Shown one piece after another: positions 6,245 through 14,035 of a stretch of DNA of 16,421 nucleotides (the first letter of the stretch is position 1; the number at the start of each line of letters is the position of its first letter). Position numbers and translations under genes: made by a program. The stretch comes from CAZYVA01 sp964650695 (lineage in GTDB: Bacteria; Bacillota; Clostridia; Lachnospirales; Lachnospiraceae), in contig CAZYVA010000038.1 in NCBI GenBank assembly GCA_964650695.1, positions 1 through 16,421 of the forward strand. The letters run 5' to 3'. The notes beneath the pieces were generated by a model. That model saw only the letters and a list, made by a program, of their open reading frames with translations. It was not told where the DNA came from and did no database searches.

Positions 6245-7618
6245 ATGAAGGAATATGATATCATCATCATCGGGGCAGGTCCGGGAGGGATCTACGCAGC
6301 GTATGAGTTGGTGAAGCAAAATAAAGCCTTAAAAATCGCCGTTTTCGAGTCCGGCCATCCACTGGAAAAACGGCATTGCCCGATCGACGGTAAAAAGATC
6401 ACCGCTTGCGTCAACTGTAAAAGCTGCTCCATCATGAGTGGCTTTGGCGGAGCGGGAGCGTTTTCGGACGGGAAATACAACATCACCAATCATTTCGGCG
6501 GCACGCTATACGAGCATATCGGCAGGAAACACGCGCTGGAGCTGATGGAGTATGTGGATACCGTCAATGTAGCGTTTGGCGGGAAAGGCACGAAGCTTTA
6601 TTCTACGTCCGGGACGAAATTCAAGAAAATCTGTATCCAGAACAAACTGAACCTCCTGGATGCGTCCGTCCGGCATCTGGGGACGGATGTGAATTATATA
6701 GTTTTAAAAAACCTGTATGCCTACCTGAAGGATGCAGTGGATTTTTACTTCGATACCCCGGTGCGGGACGTGCAAAGCCATGGGGACGGCTATGCGGTTG
6801 TGTCCGGAAAGGAAGAATACTACTGTAAAAAATGCGTGATCTCCGTAGGAAGGAGCGGGAGCAAGTGGATGGAGCAGCTCTGTGGACGGCTGGGGATCGC
6901 GACAAAATCCAACCGGGTGGATATTGGCGTGCGGGTGGAACTACCGGCGGTTGTATTCTCACATCTGACGGACGAGTTGTATGAAAGCAAGATCGTCTAC
7001 CGCACGGAAAAATTTGAGGATAATGTGCGTACATTCTGTATGAATCCATACGGCATTGTGGTGACGGAAAATACAAACGGCATCGTGACGGTCAACGGAC
7101 ACAGCTATGAGGATCCATCAATGAAGACAGAAAACACGAATTTCGCGCTTCTTGTGGCAAAGCATTTTTCCGAACCATTCAAGGACAGCAACGGTTACGG
7201 GGAGAGCATCGCCCGCCTGTCCAATATGCTGGGCGGCGGCGTGATCGTGCAGCGGCTGGGCGATCTGATCCGTGGGCGGCGCAGCAACACAAAACGGATT
7301 GAGGAGGGGAATATTGTCCCGACCCTGAACGCCACGCCAGGGGATCTGAGCCTTGTAATGCCGAAGCGGATCCTGGACGGCATCATCGAGATGATTTACG
7401 CACTGGACCGGATCGCCCCGGGGACGGCAAATGATGATACTTTGCTGTACGGCGTGGAAGTGAAGTTCTACAACATGGAAGTTGCCGTAGATGACAATCT
7501 GGAAAGCAGCCATAAGGGTCTGTATATCATCGGGGACGGCAGCGGGATCACCCATTCACTTTCCCATGCGTCCGCAAGTGGTGTATTCGTAGCACGGGAA
7601 CTGGCTGGATTGGTGTGA
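6245..7618 (+). CDS. FAD-dependent dehydrogenase, COG2509-like NAD(P)/FAD oxidoreductase
   Basis: The 457-residue protein starts with a Rossmann FAD-binding motif, YDIIIIGAGPGGIYAAYEL (4-22). It is followed by the acidic end of the second strand, VFES (33-36). A cysteine-rich segment, C45, C55, C58 and C61, precedes the glycine-rich GFGGAGAFSDGKYN (66-79). The C-terminus has the second flavin contact, YIIGDGSG, then SLSHASASG. This arrangement matches the uncharacterised COG2509 FAD-dependent dehydrogenases. No substrate is established for them, and the four cysteines could be redox-active or metal-binding. GGGAGGTG just before ATG 6245 fixes the start. It lies 104 bases downstream of the LacI-type gene on the same strand, and converges with the ECF transporter gene with only 41 bases between them. 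A thioredoxin-reductase role for the grd system is not supported, since the CxxC context differs. Confidence 0.85.
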   Translation: MKEYDIIIIGAGPGGIYAAYELVKQNKALKIAVFESGHPLEKRHCPIDGKKITACVNCKSCSIMSGFGGAGAFSDGKYNITNHFGGTLYEHIGRKHALELMEYVDTVNVAFGGKGTKLYSTSGTKFKKICIQNKLNLLDASVRHLGTDVNYIVLKNLYAYLKDAVDFYFDTPVRDVQSHGDGYAVVSGKEEYYCKKCVISVGRSGSKWMEQLCGRLGIATKSNRVDIGVRVELPAVVFSHLTDELYESKIVYRTEKFEDNVRTFCMNPYGIVVTENTNGIVTVNGHSYEDPSMKTENTNFALLVAKHFSEPFKDSNGYGESIARLSNMLGGGVIVQRLGDLIRGRRSNTKRIEEGNIVPTLNATPGDLSLVMPKRILDGIIEMIYALDRIAPGTANDDTLLYGVEVKFYNMEVAVDDNLESSHKGLYIIGDGSGITHSLSHASASGVFVARELAGLV

Positions 7619-7659
7619 ACCGCCCCTAAATATTGGCCACGCCCAGATGTTCCGGCGGG

Positions 7660-8208
7660 TCACCGAAAGCTTCTTACCTCCGGGATGGCTTTTAAAGCAG
7701 GGTAGAGAATGCTGGCGATGACCAGCCCACTGGCGCCCTGGAGGATATTCGCCGGGACGCTGGCAGCCGCGCCGGAGCCGTACAATGTGAATGCAAACAG
7801 AAAATACCCTCCCGCCACGAAAACGATATCAACCATCCCCCCCAGTACAACAGCCAGGATCCCTGATTTGCCGTTTTCCGTAAGTTTCCGGAAAATCAGC
7901 CCGGATACAAAAGCAACCAGCCCTTTTATCACGAAAGTAACCGGAACATAAATAAAATAGCCGCCCAGGAGGTCTGACATGGCAGAGCCGATCCCTCCGG
8001 CGAGCAGGCCGTAAACGGGTCCAAGGATAACGCCGGATAAAATGACGATCGCATCACCGGGATGGACATAGCCGCCGGTGGCAGGCGTCGGGATACGGAC
8101 CGCCATAGTAGCGGCACAGGAGAGGGCGGCAAACAGGGCCGTCATGATGATTTTCTGCGTACTGCTGGACGAATGCGAAAATACTGTTTGGTAATGGTTT
8201 GAATTCAT
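7660..8208 (-). CDS. ECF transporter S component (substrate-binding membrane subunit)
   Basis: The 182-residue protein is strongly hydrophobic, with about six membrane segments. After a polar N-terminus (1-18), segments start near residues 20, 53, 90, 115, 130 and 155. The sequence GGYVHPGDAIVILSGVILGP (45-64) and GLLAGGIGSAMSDLLGGYFIYVP (67-89) are typical of the S components in the riboflavin/HMP-type ECF family. These bind a vitamin or similar micronutrient and work with a shared EcfA-EcfA'-EcfT energising module, which is not in this window. The ligand cannot be assigned. The start ATG 8208 has a modest AGAGG site. The leader carries a hairpin-forming repeat (8250-8279), and no known riboswitch is recognised. 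The gene converges with the FAD dehydrogenase and diverges from the DNA glycosylase operon. Confidence 0.85.
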   Translation of the reverse strand: MNSNHYQTVFSHSSSSTQKIIMTALFAALSCAATMAVRIPTPATGGYVHPGDAIVILSGVILGPVYGLLAGGIGSAMSDLLGGYFIYVPVTFVIKGLVAFVSGLIFRKLTENGKSGILAVVLGGMVDIVFVAGGYFLFAFTLYGSGAAASVPANILQGASGLVIASILYPALKAIPEVRSFR

Positions 8209-8249
8209 GTGAAAACCTCTTTTCTACATTGGATTTTTACGTGTATCCC

Positions 8250-8279
8250 ATGATGTAGGAGCCAAAAGTCTTTGACCCC
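8250..8279 (-). repeat. Hairpin repeat, copy A (leader of the ECF S gene)
   Basis: Read on the minus strand, GGGGTCAA (8279-8272), loop AGACTT, TTGGCTCC (8265-8258) form an eight-pair stem with G-U pairs. It is followed by TACATCAT. The same unit recurs on the plus strand at 8671-8701. The element ends 41 bases before the ECF S start codon. Confidence 0.7.
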
Positions 8280-8412
8280 TCCTGTGATACCACAGATTGC
8301 TCCATGCTATGCATTTGCGCAAGTCTGATATCAACCATAGTACAGCAAGAGTGGCATGAAAAAAATAGCCAGTTTTCTTTAAATTAACCATGCCAGTTAA
8401 CGTATATTCCCC

Positions 8413-8505
8413 TTATTTTTCTGCATGATCCTTCACAGCCTTGTTACGCGGCCCCAAAGGCCGCTCAGAGCAACGATTGATCTCTGCTTTATCTTTACAT
8501 CTCAT
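8413..8505 (-). CDS. Candidate small basic protein of 30 residues
   Basis: ATG at 8503-8505 opens a 30-codon frame ending in TAA at 8413-8415. AAGGAA lies eight bases upstream, a usable ribosome site. The product is highly charged, begins MRCKDKAEINRC, has cysteines at 3 and 12, and ends NKAVKDHAEK; it lacks a membrane segment. The GC-rich hairpin at 8448-8464 lies inside the frame. I do not recognise a family. It could equally be chance, or part of an intergenic repeat that happens to be open. Confidence 0.3.
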   Translation of the reverse strand: MRCKDKAEINRCSERPLGPRNKAVKDHAEK

Positions 8506-8549
8506 CTTTAAATTTCCTTAGATTTGCTTTTGACGGCAGAAAGAAAGAA

Positions 8550-8578
8550 TTGTCTCGGCGGCCATTGAATGCTATAAT
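8550..8578 (+). promoter_or_regulatory. Promoter of the DNA glycosylase operon
   Basis: TTGTCT (8550-8555) and a perfect TATAAT (8573-8578) are 17 bases apart. Transcription near 8585 would leave a leader of about 145 bases before the glycosylase start, covering the small frame 8610-8732 and repeat copy B. Confidence 0.75.
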
Positions 8579-8609
8579 CTAGGAAAGACAAGCTGCAGGG
8601 GGACTTACC

Positions 8610-8732
8610 ATGAAATCCATGATTCAATACATAGGAAAATCCAAAAAAATTCCCCATTTTCTAAATTATGGGGGTCAAGGACTTTTGGCCCCTAACATCA
8701 TTGTAACAAATGATCAGGAGAAAATGGGATGA
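8610..8732 (+). CDS. Candidate leader peptide or small protein of 40 residues
   Basis: ATG 8610 follows GCAGGGGGA (8595-8603), a fair ribosome site, and opens 40 codons ending in TGA at 8730-8732. The stop overlaps the ATG of the glycosylase gene as ATGA, a classical translational-coupling arrangement. The peptide begins MKSMIQYIGKSKK, is basic at its N-terminus and contains GGQGLLAP, encoded by hairpin repeat copy B. I know no homologue. Being directly behind a good promoter supports translation; the short length and the repeat inside it argue for caution. Confidence 0.35.
   Translation: MKSMIQYIGKSKKIPHFLNYGGQGLLAPNIIVTNDQEKMG
8671..8701 (+). repeat. Hairpin repeat, copy B (leader of the DNA glycosylase gene)
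   Basis: GGGGTCAA (8671-8678), loop GGACTT, TTGGCCCC (8685-8692) form an eight-pair stem with one G-U pair, then TAACATCAT follows. Compared with copy A, it has a few substitutions and one extra A. It lies 27 bases before the glycosylase start, in the sense orientation of that gene. Copies A and B are therefore inverted relative to each other. Confidence 0.7.
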
Positions 8733-9295
8733 CGGACTTAAAGAAAACCTATACGCATATCCGCCACACCTTTGCCCCGGTCTATGACGAAAATTCCAGA
8801 ATCCTGATCCTTGGCACGCTTCCTTCCGTAAAGTCGCGGGAACAGCATTTTTATTACGGGCACAAGCAAAACCGGTTCTGGAAAGTGCTGGCGGGGGTCT
8901 GCGGACGAAAGGATGCGCCCGTGACCATTGAAGACAAGAAAGCATTTTTGCTGGAATATGGGATTGCCATATGGGATGTGATCGCGGAATGTGATATTAT
9001 AGGTTCCAGCGACAGTTCTATCCGCAATGCCGTTCCTACGGATATCGAAAATCTGCTGAAGAAAGCCAGCATAGAGAAAATCTTTGCAAATGGCGCAAAA
9101 GCATACGAACTATACATGAAATATAGCTACCCGTCACTGAAACGGGAGATCGCCAGGCTCCCGTCCACGAGCCCCGCGAACGCGGCGTTTGGTCTGGAAC
9201 GCCTGATTGAGGAGTGGGGAAAAGAAATGGCGGGCTATATCGGCATATATGGAGGAAACGATGAAGCTTATAAGCAAAAAACAACGGTATGTTGA
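8729..9295 (+). CDS. DNA-deoxyinosine (hypoxanthine-DNA) glycosylase, uracil-DNA glycosylase superfamily
   Basis: The 188-residue protein matches the small hypoxanthine-DNA glycosylase branch (family 6) of the uracil-DNA glycosylase superfamily. That branch removes hypoxanthine formed by adenine deamination. Motif 1 is LILGTLPSVKS (26-36), followed by YYGHKQNRFW (42-51); the second active-site loop is STSPANA (146-152). The N-terminal HTFAPVYDENSRIL fits the family start. AGGAG (8716-8720) precedes ATG 8729 by eight bases, and that ATG overlaps the stop of the 40-codon frame. The last 35 bases overlap the start of the YitT-family gene, so the two are probably co-translated. The C-terminal tail after about residue 172 (GIYGGNDEAYKQKTTVC) is encoded within that overlap region and is unlikely to be part of the fold. 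Confidence 0.88.
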   Translation: MTDLKKTYTHIRHTFAPVYDENSRILILGTLPSVKSREQHFYYGHKQNRFWKVLAGVCGRKDAPVTIEDKKAFLLEYGIAIWDVIAECDIIGSSDSSIRNAVPTDIENLLKKASIEKIFANGAKAYELYMKYSYPSLKREIARLPSTSPANAAFGLERLIEEWGKEMAGYIGIYGGNDEAYKQKTTVC

Positions 9296-10139
9296 ATTGT
9301 TGAACGTACTCGGAGGATGCACCTTATATTCCCTTGGAGTCAATATCATTATCGTGCCTTTGGGGCTTTACAATGGTGGGTTTATGGGCGTGGCGCAGCT
9401 TCTGAGAACCTTCGTGACGGATTTTTTGCACGTCCCTGTCCCATCGACGCTTGATTTGGCTGGCATCATCTATTTTGCAATCAATATCCCTCTTATCTAT
9501 ATGGGGTATCGGATCATGGGGCGGCAGTTTGCGGTAAAGGGCCTGGTTACGCTGGTGTTTTTAACGGTGGTCATGACGCTTGTGCCGATTCCGGCCAAAC
9601 CGGTTATTGAGGATTATCTGACGGCCTGTATTGTCGGCGGCCTTGTGGTCGGTACAGGCACAGGGATGGTCCTGCGTGGGCGCAGCTCTGCCGGTGGGCA
9701 GGATATCCTTGGGGTGTGTTTTGCAAAACGATTCCCCAATATCAGCGTCGGAACCATCAATATCATCATGAATTTTTTTGTTTACGCGGTGTGCCTGTTT
9801 TTGTTCGACATCCAGATCGTGGTGTATTCCTTGATTTACACTACCGTGCTGGCGATGGCGCTGGATAGGGTACATATACAGAATATCAATACAAGCGTGA
9901 TGATTTTCACAAAAAAAACTGGCATCGCAGAAGCAATCATGGCACAGACCGGCCGTGGGGTCACGGACTGGAGCGGCGAGGGCGCTTATACGAAGCAGGC
10001 TTCCTATATCTTGTTTGTCATGATATCCAAGTACGAGATGGAGCAGATTAAGCAGATTGTCCTGGAAATGGATCCCCACGCATTTATGGTTTTTTCAGAA
10101 GGATGCTCCGTGATCGGGAATTTTGAAAAACGGCTGTAA
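9261..10139 (+). CDS. YitT family membrane protein
   Basis: The 292-residue protein has five to six hydrophobic segments between about residues 15 and 205. The family-typical NIIIVPLGLYNGGFMGVAQL runs from about 28 to 47, and GGLVVGTGTGMVLRGRSSAGGQDIL from 126 to 150. A C-terminal cytosolic domain (about 212-285, SVMIFTKK, GRGVTDWSGEGAYT, then FSEGCSVIGNF) matches the DUF2179 domain fused to YitT proteins. The transport substrate is not established for the family. GGAGG five to six bases before ATG 9261 fixes the start, although the frame is open back to 9207 inside the glycosylase gene. It overlaps the glycosylase gene by 35 bases and is followed after 124 bases by the ThrE-type gene. Confidence 0.88.
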   Translation: MKLISKKQRYVELLNVLGGCTLYSLGVNIIIVPLGLYNGGFMGVAQLLRTFVTDFLHVPVPSTLDLAGIIYFAINIPLIYMGYRIMGRQFAVKGLVTLVFLTVVMTLVPIPAKPVIEDYLTACIVGGLVVGTGTGMVLRGRSSAGGQDILGVCFAKRFPNISVGTINIIMNFFVYAVCLFLFDIQIVVYSLIYTTVLAMALDRVHIQNINTSVMIFTKKTGIAEAIMAQTGRGVTDWSGEGAYTKQASYILFVMISKYEMEQIKQIVLEMDPHAFMVFSEGCSVIGNFEKRL

Positions 10140-10263
10140 AGACAGGCAAGAACGGCGATGACAAATCTGAATGATACCCGCGAACGGAAGGAACTGCCGT
10201 TCCTGATTGTCCGCCACGATATATTAGTATAAAAAATGGCTGGAAGGAGTGGAGTGGTAAAAA

Positions 10264-11502
10264 TTGAATGAGGGGAAATTTGTGCAGACATGCCTGGACC
10301 TAGGTGAAGCCATGATCAACTGGGGAGCAGAAATCTGGCGCGTGGAAGACAGCCTGCACCGTATTTTTGACAGCTACGGATTTGTGCGGTGCGACGTCTG
10401 GGCAATTGCAACGAATATGCAGGTTACGGTGGAAACGCCGAAAGGGAATATCATCACACAGACCCGCACGGTGCATTCCAGCGGCACAGACTATGATAAA
10501 CTGAACCATCTGAACGATTTGTGCAGGTATATCTGCCAGTTCACGCCGGACGAAAAGGAAATATCCGGACGTCTCCAGAAAATCAAGGAACGGAAAGAAA
10601 TGCCAAAGGCGGCCGCGAATCTGATTATGGCGTCCAGTGCCGCCGCGTTCACCGTTTTATTTGGCGGTAATGCCTCGGACGCGGTAACTACGGCTCTGGC
10701 ATCACTGGTCATGCTTGCGGCAGGGGGATGGCTCGGAAAGCGGGAGAAAAACCCAGTGATCTACAATGTGATACTAGCGTTTCTGGGGGAAGTGGTTGTT
10801 TTGGGTGCGCTCCAAATAGATCCTGGCCTGCATCCGGATCCGATTACCATCGGGATTGTCATGCTTCTAGTCAGCGGGCTGCGCCTTACGAATGGAATCC
10901 GCGACCTTCTGCATAAAGATACCTTTACCGGGATTCTCAATATTACAACTGCGGTTACAGGCGCTGCGGGAATTGCCTGTGGGATTGCACTGGCATTGGT
11001 TTTATTTGGAAGCATCCGGAAACCTTATCTTACGGCGCATTCCAGTGTGGTGGTCCAATTGATCGCTTCCACGTTGGGATGCACGGGCTTTGGCGTTTAT
11101 TTTGGGATGAGGGGGAAACAGTTAGCCACATCCGGAGCCGGTGCTTTTTGGTGTTTTGCTATTTATCTGATCGTTCTGGCAGTGTGCCAGGATGACTTTC
11201 TCGCAACGATGATGGCAGCTTTATTTGTGAGTGGATATGCATTTATCCTGGCCAGGATCCACAAAGCCCCGGCGACGCTTTTTCTGACGCTTTGTGTCTT
11301 CCCGGTCATTCCTGGTTCCAAGCTGTATTACACGATGTATGGGATGGTGTGCAGGGATCCGGCGCTGGTAGCAGGGCAAAGCCAGGATTTGCTCCGCACC
11401 TGCATTGCGATTGTGTTTGGGTTTATGGCCGGGGATATCATCCAACATTATCTGACTGTTTTCTTAAGCTGGTGGAAAAAGATTGAGTATAGACATTTGT
11501 AA
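10264..11502 (+). CDS. Threonine/serine exporter (ThrE family, fused two-part form)
   Basis: The 412-residue protein has the two halves of ThrE-type exporters in one chain. The N-terminal DUF1212 half (about 1-255) includes the conserved MINWGAEIWRVEDSLHRI (17-34) and several membrane segments from about residue 117. The second half, a DUF3815-like set of helices (about 260-405), includes VFPVIPGSKLYYTMYGMV. Many genomes encode the halves as two genes. The family is known for threonine and serine export in Corynebacterium; the substrate here is inferred. Translation appears to begin at TTG 10264, because GGAG (10251-10254) lies nine bases before it and the first ATG in frame (codon 17) would remove conserved residues. 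A stem GAACGG/CCGTTC lies in the 124-base gap before it. The deacetylase gene follows after 40 bases. Confidence 0.87.
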   Translation: MNEGKFVQTCLDLGEAMINWGAEIWRVEDSLHRIFDSYGFVRCDVWAIATNMQVTVETPKGNIITQTRTVHSSGTDYDKLNHLNDLCRYICQFTPDEKEISGRLQKIKERKEMPKAAANLIMASSAAAFTVLFGGNASDAVTTALASLVMLAAGGWLGKREKNPVIYNVILAFLGEVVVLGALQIDPGLHPDPITIGIVMLLVSGLRLTNGIRDLLHKDTFTGILNITTAVTGAAGIACGIALALVLFGSIRKPYLTAHSSVVVQLIASTLGCTGFGVYFGMRGKQLATSGAGAFWCFAIYLIVLAVCQDDFLATMMAALFVSGYAFILARIHKAPATLFLTLCVFPVIPGSKLYYTMYGMVCRDPALVAGQSQDLLRTCIAIVFGFMAGDIIQHYLTVFLSWWKKIEYRHL

Positions 11503-11542
11503 CAGAAGGAACGAAAACAGGCATTCACACAGGAGTAAGGTT

Positions 11543-12580
11543 ATGTCACGGAAACGGAAAAAACATTTGAGCCAAAAACAAAGAAAATACCGCCGCATCC
11601 GCAGGGTTTTGCTTTTGATCCTGCTTATCCTTCTGGCGGTTCTGGGGTGTATCGTATTTTGGGAATACAAAACCGGGCATACGGAAGAGAAAAGCGCGGG
11701 AACGGAAACGCAGGAAGGGCAGGAAGAAGCCGGACGCGGTACTGAGGATGAAGCTCAGGCGCAGGAAGGGCAGGACGCCCCGGACGAAACCCAGCCGCAA
11801 GAGACCGATGGGGAAGAAGCTGCCGCGCAGGCGGAAGAAGAAGCCGCGCAGGCTTACATCAACAAGGATATCCAACGCGCCGAGAACACGGCCACCCAAG
11901 AACATCACAAAACGAATGGGCTTGCGATCTGTATGTATCATTACATTTACGATAAAGACGATCCCCCGGACGAAGAGTTGAACGCGAACTATATCGAGGT
12001 CCATGCGCTGGAGGAAGAATTTCAGTATCTGAAGGACAATGATTACTATTTCCCTACCTGGGAAGAAGTAAGGCAGTATGTGGACGGGGAACTCCTGCTT
12101 CCGGAAAAAAGCGTAGTCCTCACCTTTGACGACGGCGCCAAAACCTTCCTGAAATACGGCCCGGATCTGTGTGAGAAATACCAGATCCCGATCACCTCCT
12201 TCCTGATCGCGAAAAATGAGGGCAAAAAGAAAGTCAAAACTTATGCGAATGAATACCTGACTTTTCAGTCCCATTCTTACAATATGCACCGCGCCGGCGG
12301 GAACATTGGGCACGGCGGCATTTTCACCGTAATGGATCATGACGAGGCGGTGGCTGACTTACAAAAATCAATCCGGATTGCGGGAAACGGCGATGCGTTT
12401 GCCTACCCTTACGGGGACTACAATGATAGCTGCGTACAGGCAGTCAGGGACGCAGGATTTAAGTGCGCCGTCACAACAGAAAACCGGCGGGCCGATCCCG
12501 GAGACGACCCGCTTCTTCTGCCAAGGGTACGGATGTCCCATCAGCAGTCGCTGGAAAGCTTTCAAAAGCTGGTAGAATAA
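11543..12580 (+). CDS. Membrane-anchored polysaccharide deacetylase (NodB domain, CE4)
   Basis: The 345-residue protein has a very basic start (MSRKRKKHLSQKQRKYRRIR), then a single membrane segment at about 22-40, so the rest should be outside the cell. Residues 46-105 form a low-complexity Glu/Gln/Ala-rich linker. The NodB domain spans about 125-340. Motif 1 is LTFDDG (193-198) with both aspartates, motif 2 is HSYNMH (244-249) with the two zinc-binding histidines, and motif 3 is FAYPYGDYN (286-294). All catalytic elements look intact. A cell-wall target such as peptidoglycan N-acetyl groups is likely but not shown. AGGAG (11531-11535) supports ATG 11543; an in-frame ATG at 11483 lies inside the preceding gene. 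It ends 27 bases from the convergent aldehyde dehydrogenase gene, with no clear terminator between. Confidence 0.88.
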   Translation: MSRKRKKHLSQKQRKYRRIRRVLLLILLILLAVLGCIVFWEYKTGHTEEKSAGTETQEGQEEAGRGTEDEAQAQEGQDAPDETQPQETDGEEAAAQAEEEAAQAYINKDIQRAENTATQEHHKTNGLAICMYHYIYDKDDPPDEELNANYIEVHALEEEFQYLKDNDYYFPTWEEVRQYVDGELLLPEKSVVLTFDDGAKTFLKYGPDLCEKYQIPITSFLIAKNEGKKKVKTYANEYLTFQSHSYNMHRAGGNIGHGGIFTVMDHDEAVADLQKSIRIAGNGDAFAYPYGDYNDSCVQAVRDAGFKCAVTTENRRADPGDDPLLLPRVRMSHQQSLESFQKLVE

Positions 12581-12607
12581 AGCGCCTATCCTGCCGCCGC
12601 CCGCCGC

Positions 12608-13987
12608 CTACTTCAAAAACATCCGGATCATCGCCCGGTAAAGCCTCCGGTAAGGCTGGTAGCGCATAGGAAGATCCAGCCACGTCTTTTTATCCACGAT
12701 GCTTTTATAGTGGGTAAACGTGTCAAACCCAGCTTTTCCATGGTAGCTTCCCATCCCGCTCTCCCCAAACCCGCCAAAGCCCATTTCGCTTGTTGCGAGA
12801 TGGATGATTGTGTCATTGACACATCCGCCCCCATACCCACATCGGGAAGTAACTTTGCGGACTACGGATGGATCAGAGGTAAACAGGTACAGCGCAAGCG
12901 GGCGGGGAAGCGTATGGATATTGGCGATGGCTTCATCCAGCGAATCATACACGAGAATCGGGAGGATAGGGCCGAAAATCTCTTCCTGCATGACGGCATC
13001 GCTGAACGTCACCCGGTCCATGACCGTAGGCTCGATCTGAAGCGTATCGACGTTCGCGGCCCCGCCATGGACCACCTTGGAATTGTCCATCAGCCCTAAA
13101 ATCCGTTCAAAATGTTTCTGATTGATGATTTTCCCATAGTTTTTATTATGTAACGGGACGGTTCCGTATTGCTTCCTGATTTGCTTCCGGATTGCGGAGA
13201 CCAATTTCTCTCTCACGGACCGGTCGCAGTAGATATAATCCGGCGCAACGCAAGTCTGTCCGCAATTTAAGAACTTCCCGAATACGATCCGCTTTGCCGC
13301 CAGATGGATGTTGGCGGTTTTATCCACGATACATGGGCTTTTTCCGCCAAGTTCAAGCGTTACCGGCGTTAAATGCTTGGAAGCATTTTGCATGACTTCC
13401 TTCCCTACATTCTGGCTCCCGGTAAAGAAAATATAATCGAAATTTTCCTGCAGGAGGCATGTGTTTTCCGCCCGTCCTCCAGTGACAACGGAAACATACG
13501 CAGGCTGGAAACATTCCTCAATGATCTGCCGGATGACCTCACTGGATGCCGGAGAATAAGCGCTAGGCTTGACGACAGCAGTGTTTCCAGCGGCAAGGGC
13601 GTCCACCAGAGGCTCCATAGTCAAAAGAAACGGGTAATTCCATGGACTCATGATGAGTACGGTCCCGTATGGCGAAGGCTTTCGGTAGCTGTGGGAACAA
13701 AACTGCGCCAACGGCGTAAAAACCGTTTTCTCTTTGGCAAAGCTGCGCAGATGTTTCTGCATATAAGAAATTTCACTGAGAACCATGCCAGTCTCGCACA
13801 TGTAACTTTCAAACCCGCTTTTCCCCAGATCCTGCCTCAACGCCCGGTGGATATCGGCCTCATGCTTTTTCATTGAATCTTTCAGGCGGGCAAGAGCCTT
13901 TTCCCGCTCTTTTACCGGCAAGGTAGCCCCTGTATAAAAATATGCTTTCTGTTTGCAGACCATTTGACTGATTTCCTGTTTTGTCAT
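12608..13987 (-). CDS. Aldehyde dehydrogenase family protein
   Basis: The 459-residue protein is a short-form NAD(P)-dependent aldehyde dehydrogenase of the class-3-like group. Landmarks are MSPWNYPF (113-120) with the catalytic-site Asn117, FTGS (188-191), the general base Glu212 in LELGGKSP, and the nucleophile Cys246 in NCGQTCVAPDY. EEIFGPILP lies further on, and the C-terminal oligomerisation region contains GMGSYHGKAGFDTF. All expected active-site residues are present. It oxidises an aldehyde to the acid; the substrate is not evident. The start is ATG 13987, with GGAGG five bases upstream; a longer frame from 14047 lacks a ribosome site. It lies downstream of spoVAC on the same strand with an 87-base gap, where spoVAD would be expected, and may share that transcript or use the weak promoter at 14036-14041. 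Confidence 0.92.
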   Translation of the reverse strand: MTKQEISQMVCKQKAYFYTGATLPVKEREKALARLKDSMKKHEADIHRALRQDLGKSGFESYMCETGMVLSEISYMQKHLRSFAKEKTVFTPLAQFCSHSYRKPSPYGTVLIMSPWNYPFLLTMEPLVDALAAGNTAVVKPSAYSPASSEVIRQIIEECFQPAYVSVVTGGRAENTCLLQENFDYIFFTGSQNVGKEVMQNASKHLTPVTLELGGKSPCIVDKTANIHLAAKRIVFGKFLNCGQTCVAPDYIYCDRSVREKLVSAIRKQIRKQYGTVPLHNKNYGKIINQKHFERILGLMDNSKVVHGGAANVDTLQIEPTVMDRVTFSDAVMQEEIFGPILPILVYDSLDEAIANIHTLPRPLALYLFTSDPSVVRKVTSRCGYGGGCVNDTIIHLATSEMGFGGFGESGMGSYHGKAGFDTFTHYKSIVDKKTWLDLPMRYQPYRRLYRAMIRMFLK

Positions 13988-14035
13988 AGTATCCTCCATA
14001 AACGAATCACGAAAGTGGGTAATAGCTTCCCCATA

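Larger units (their letters stand above)
8209..8549. other. Divergent intergenic region with hairpins and unexplained short reading frames
   Basis: No sizeable gene fits here. I see the repeat copy at 8250-8279, a perfect six-pair GC hairpin GCGGCC/GGCCGC (8448-8464), and CAGAG/CTCTG nearby (8466-8486). Several short minus-strand frames look partly coding: 8413-8505 (30 residues, listed separately), 8224-8391 (55 residues, starting MVNLKKTG, without a ribosome site), and 8237-8338 (33 residues, ending TFGSYIMGYT, in another frame). Their overlap in different frames means not all can be genes. No clear promoter for the ECF gene was found; TTGATA at about 8330 lacks a good partner. The whole stretch could be an intergenic repeat unit common to related genomes, which I cannot test. 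Confidence 0.5.

Noticed and set aside
8209..8400. A known riboswitch in the ECF S leader
   Set aside because: I could not match TPP, FMN, folate, preQ1 or cobalamin core motifs; only the short repeat hairpin and CTGTG/CACAG are seen.
11546..12340. 264-codon minus-strand frame opposite the deacetylase
   Set aside because: Phe/Arg-rich mirror of the acidic linker and NodB domain; no plausible start signal.
13373..13876. 167-codon plus-strand frame opposite the aldehyde dehydrogenase
   Set aside because: Antisense to conserved active-site segments, with no recognisable domain.
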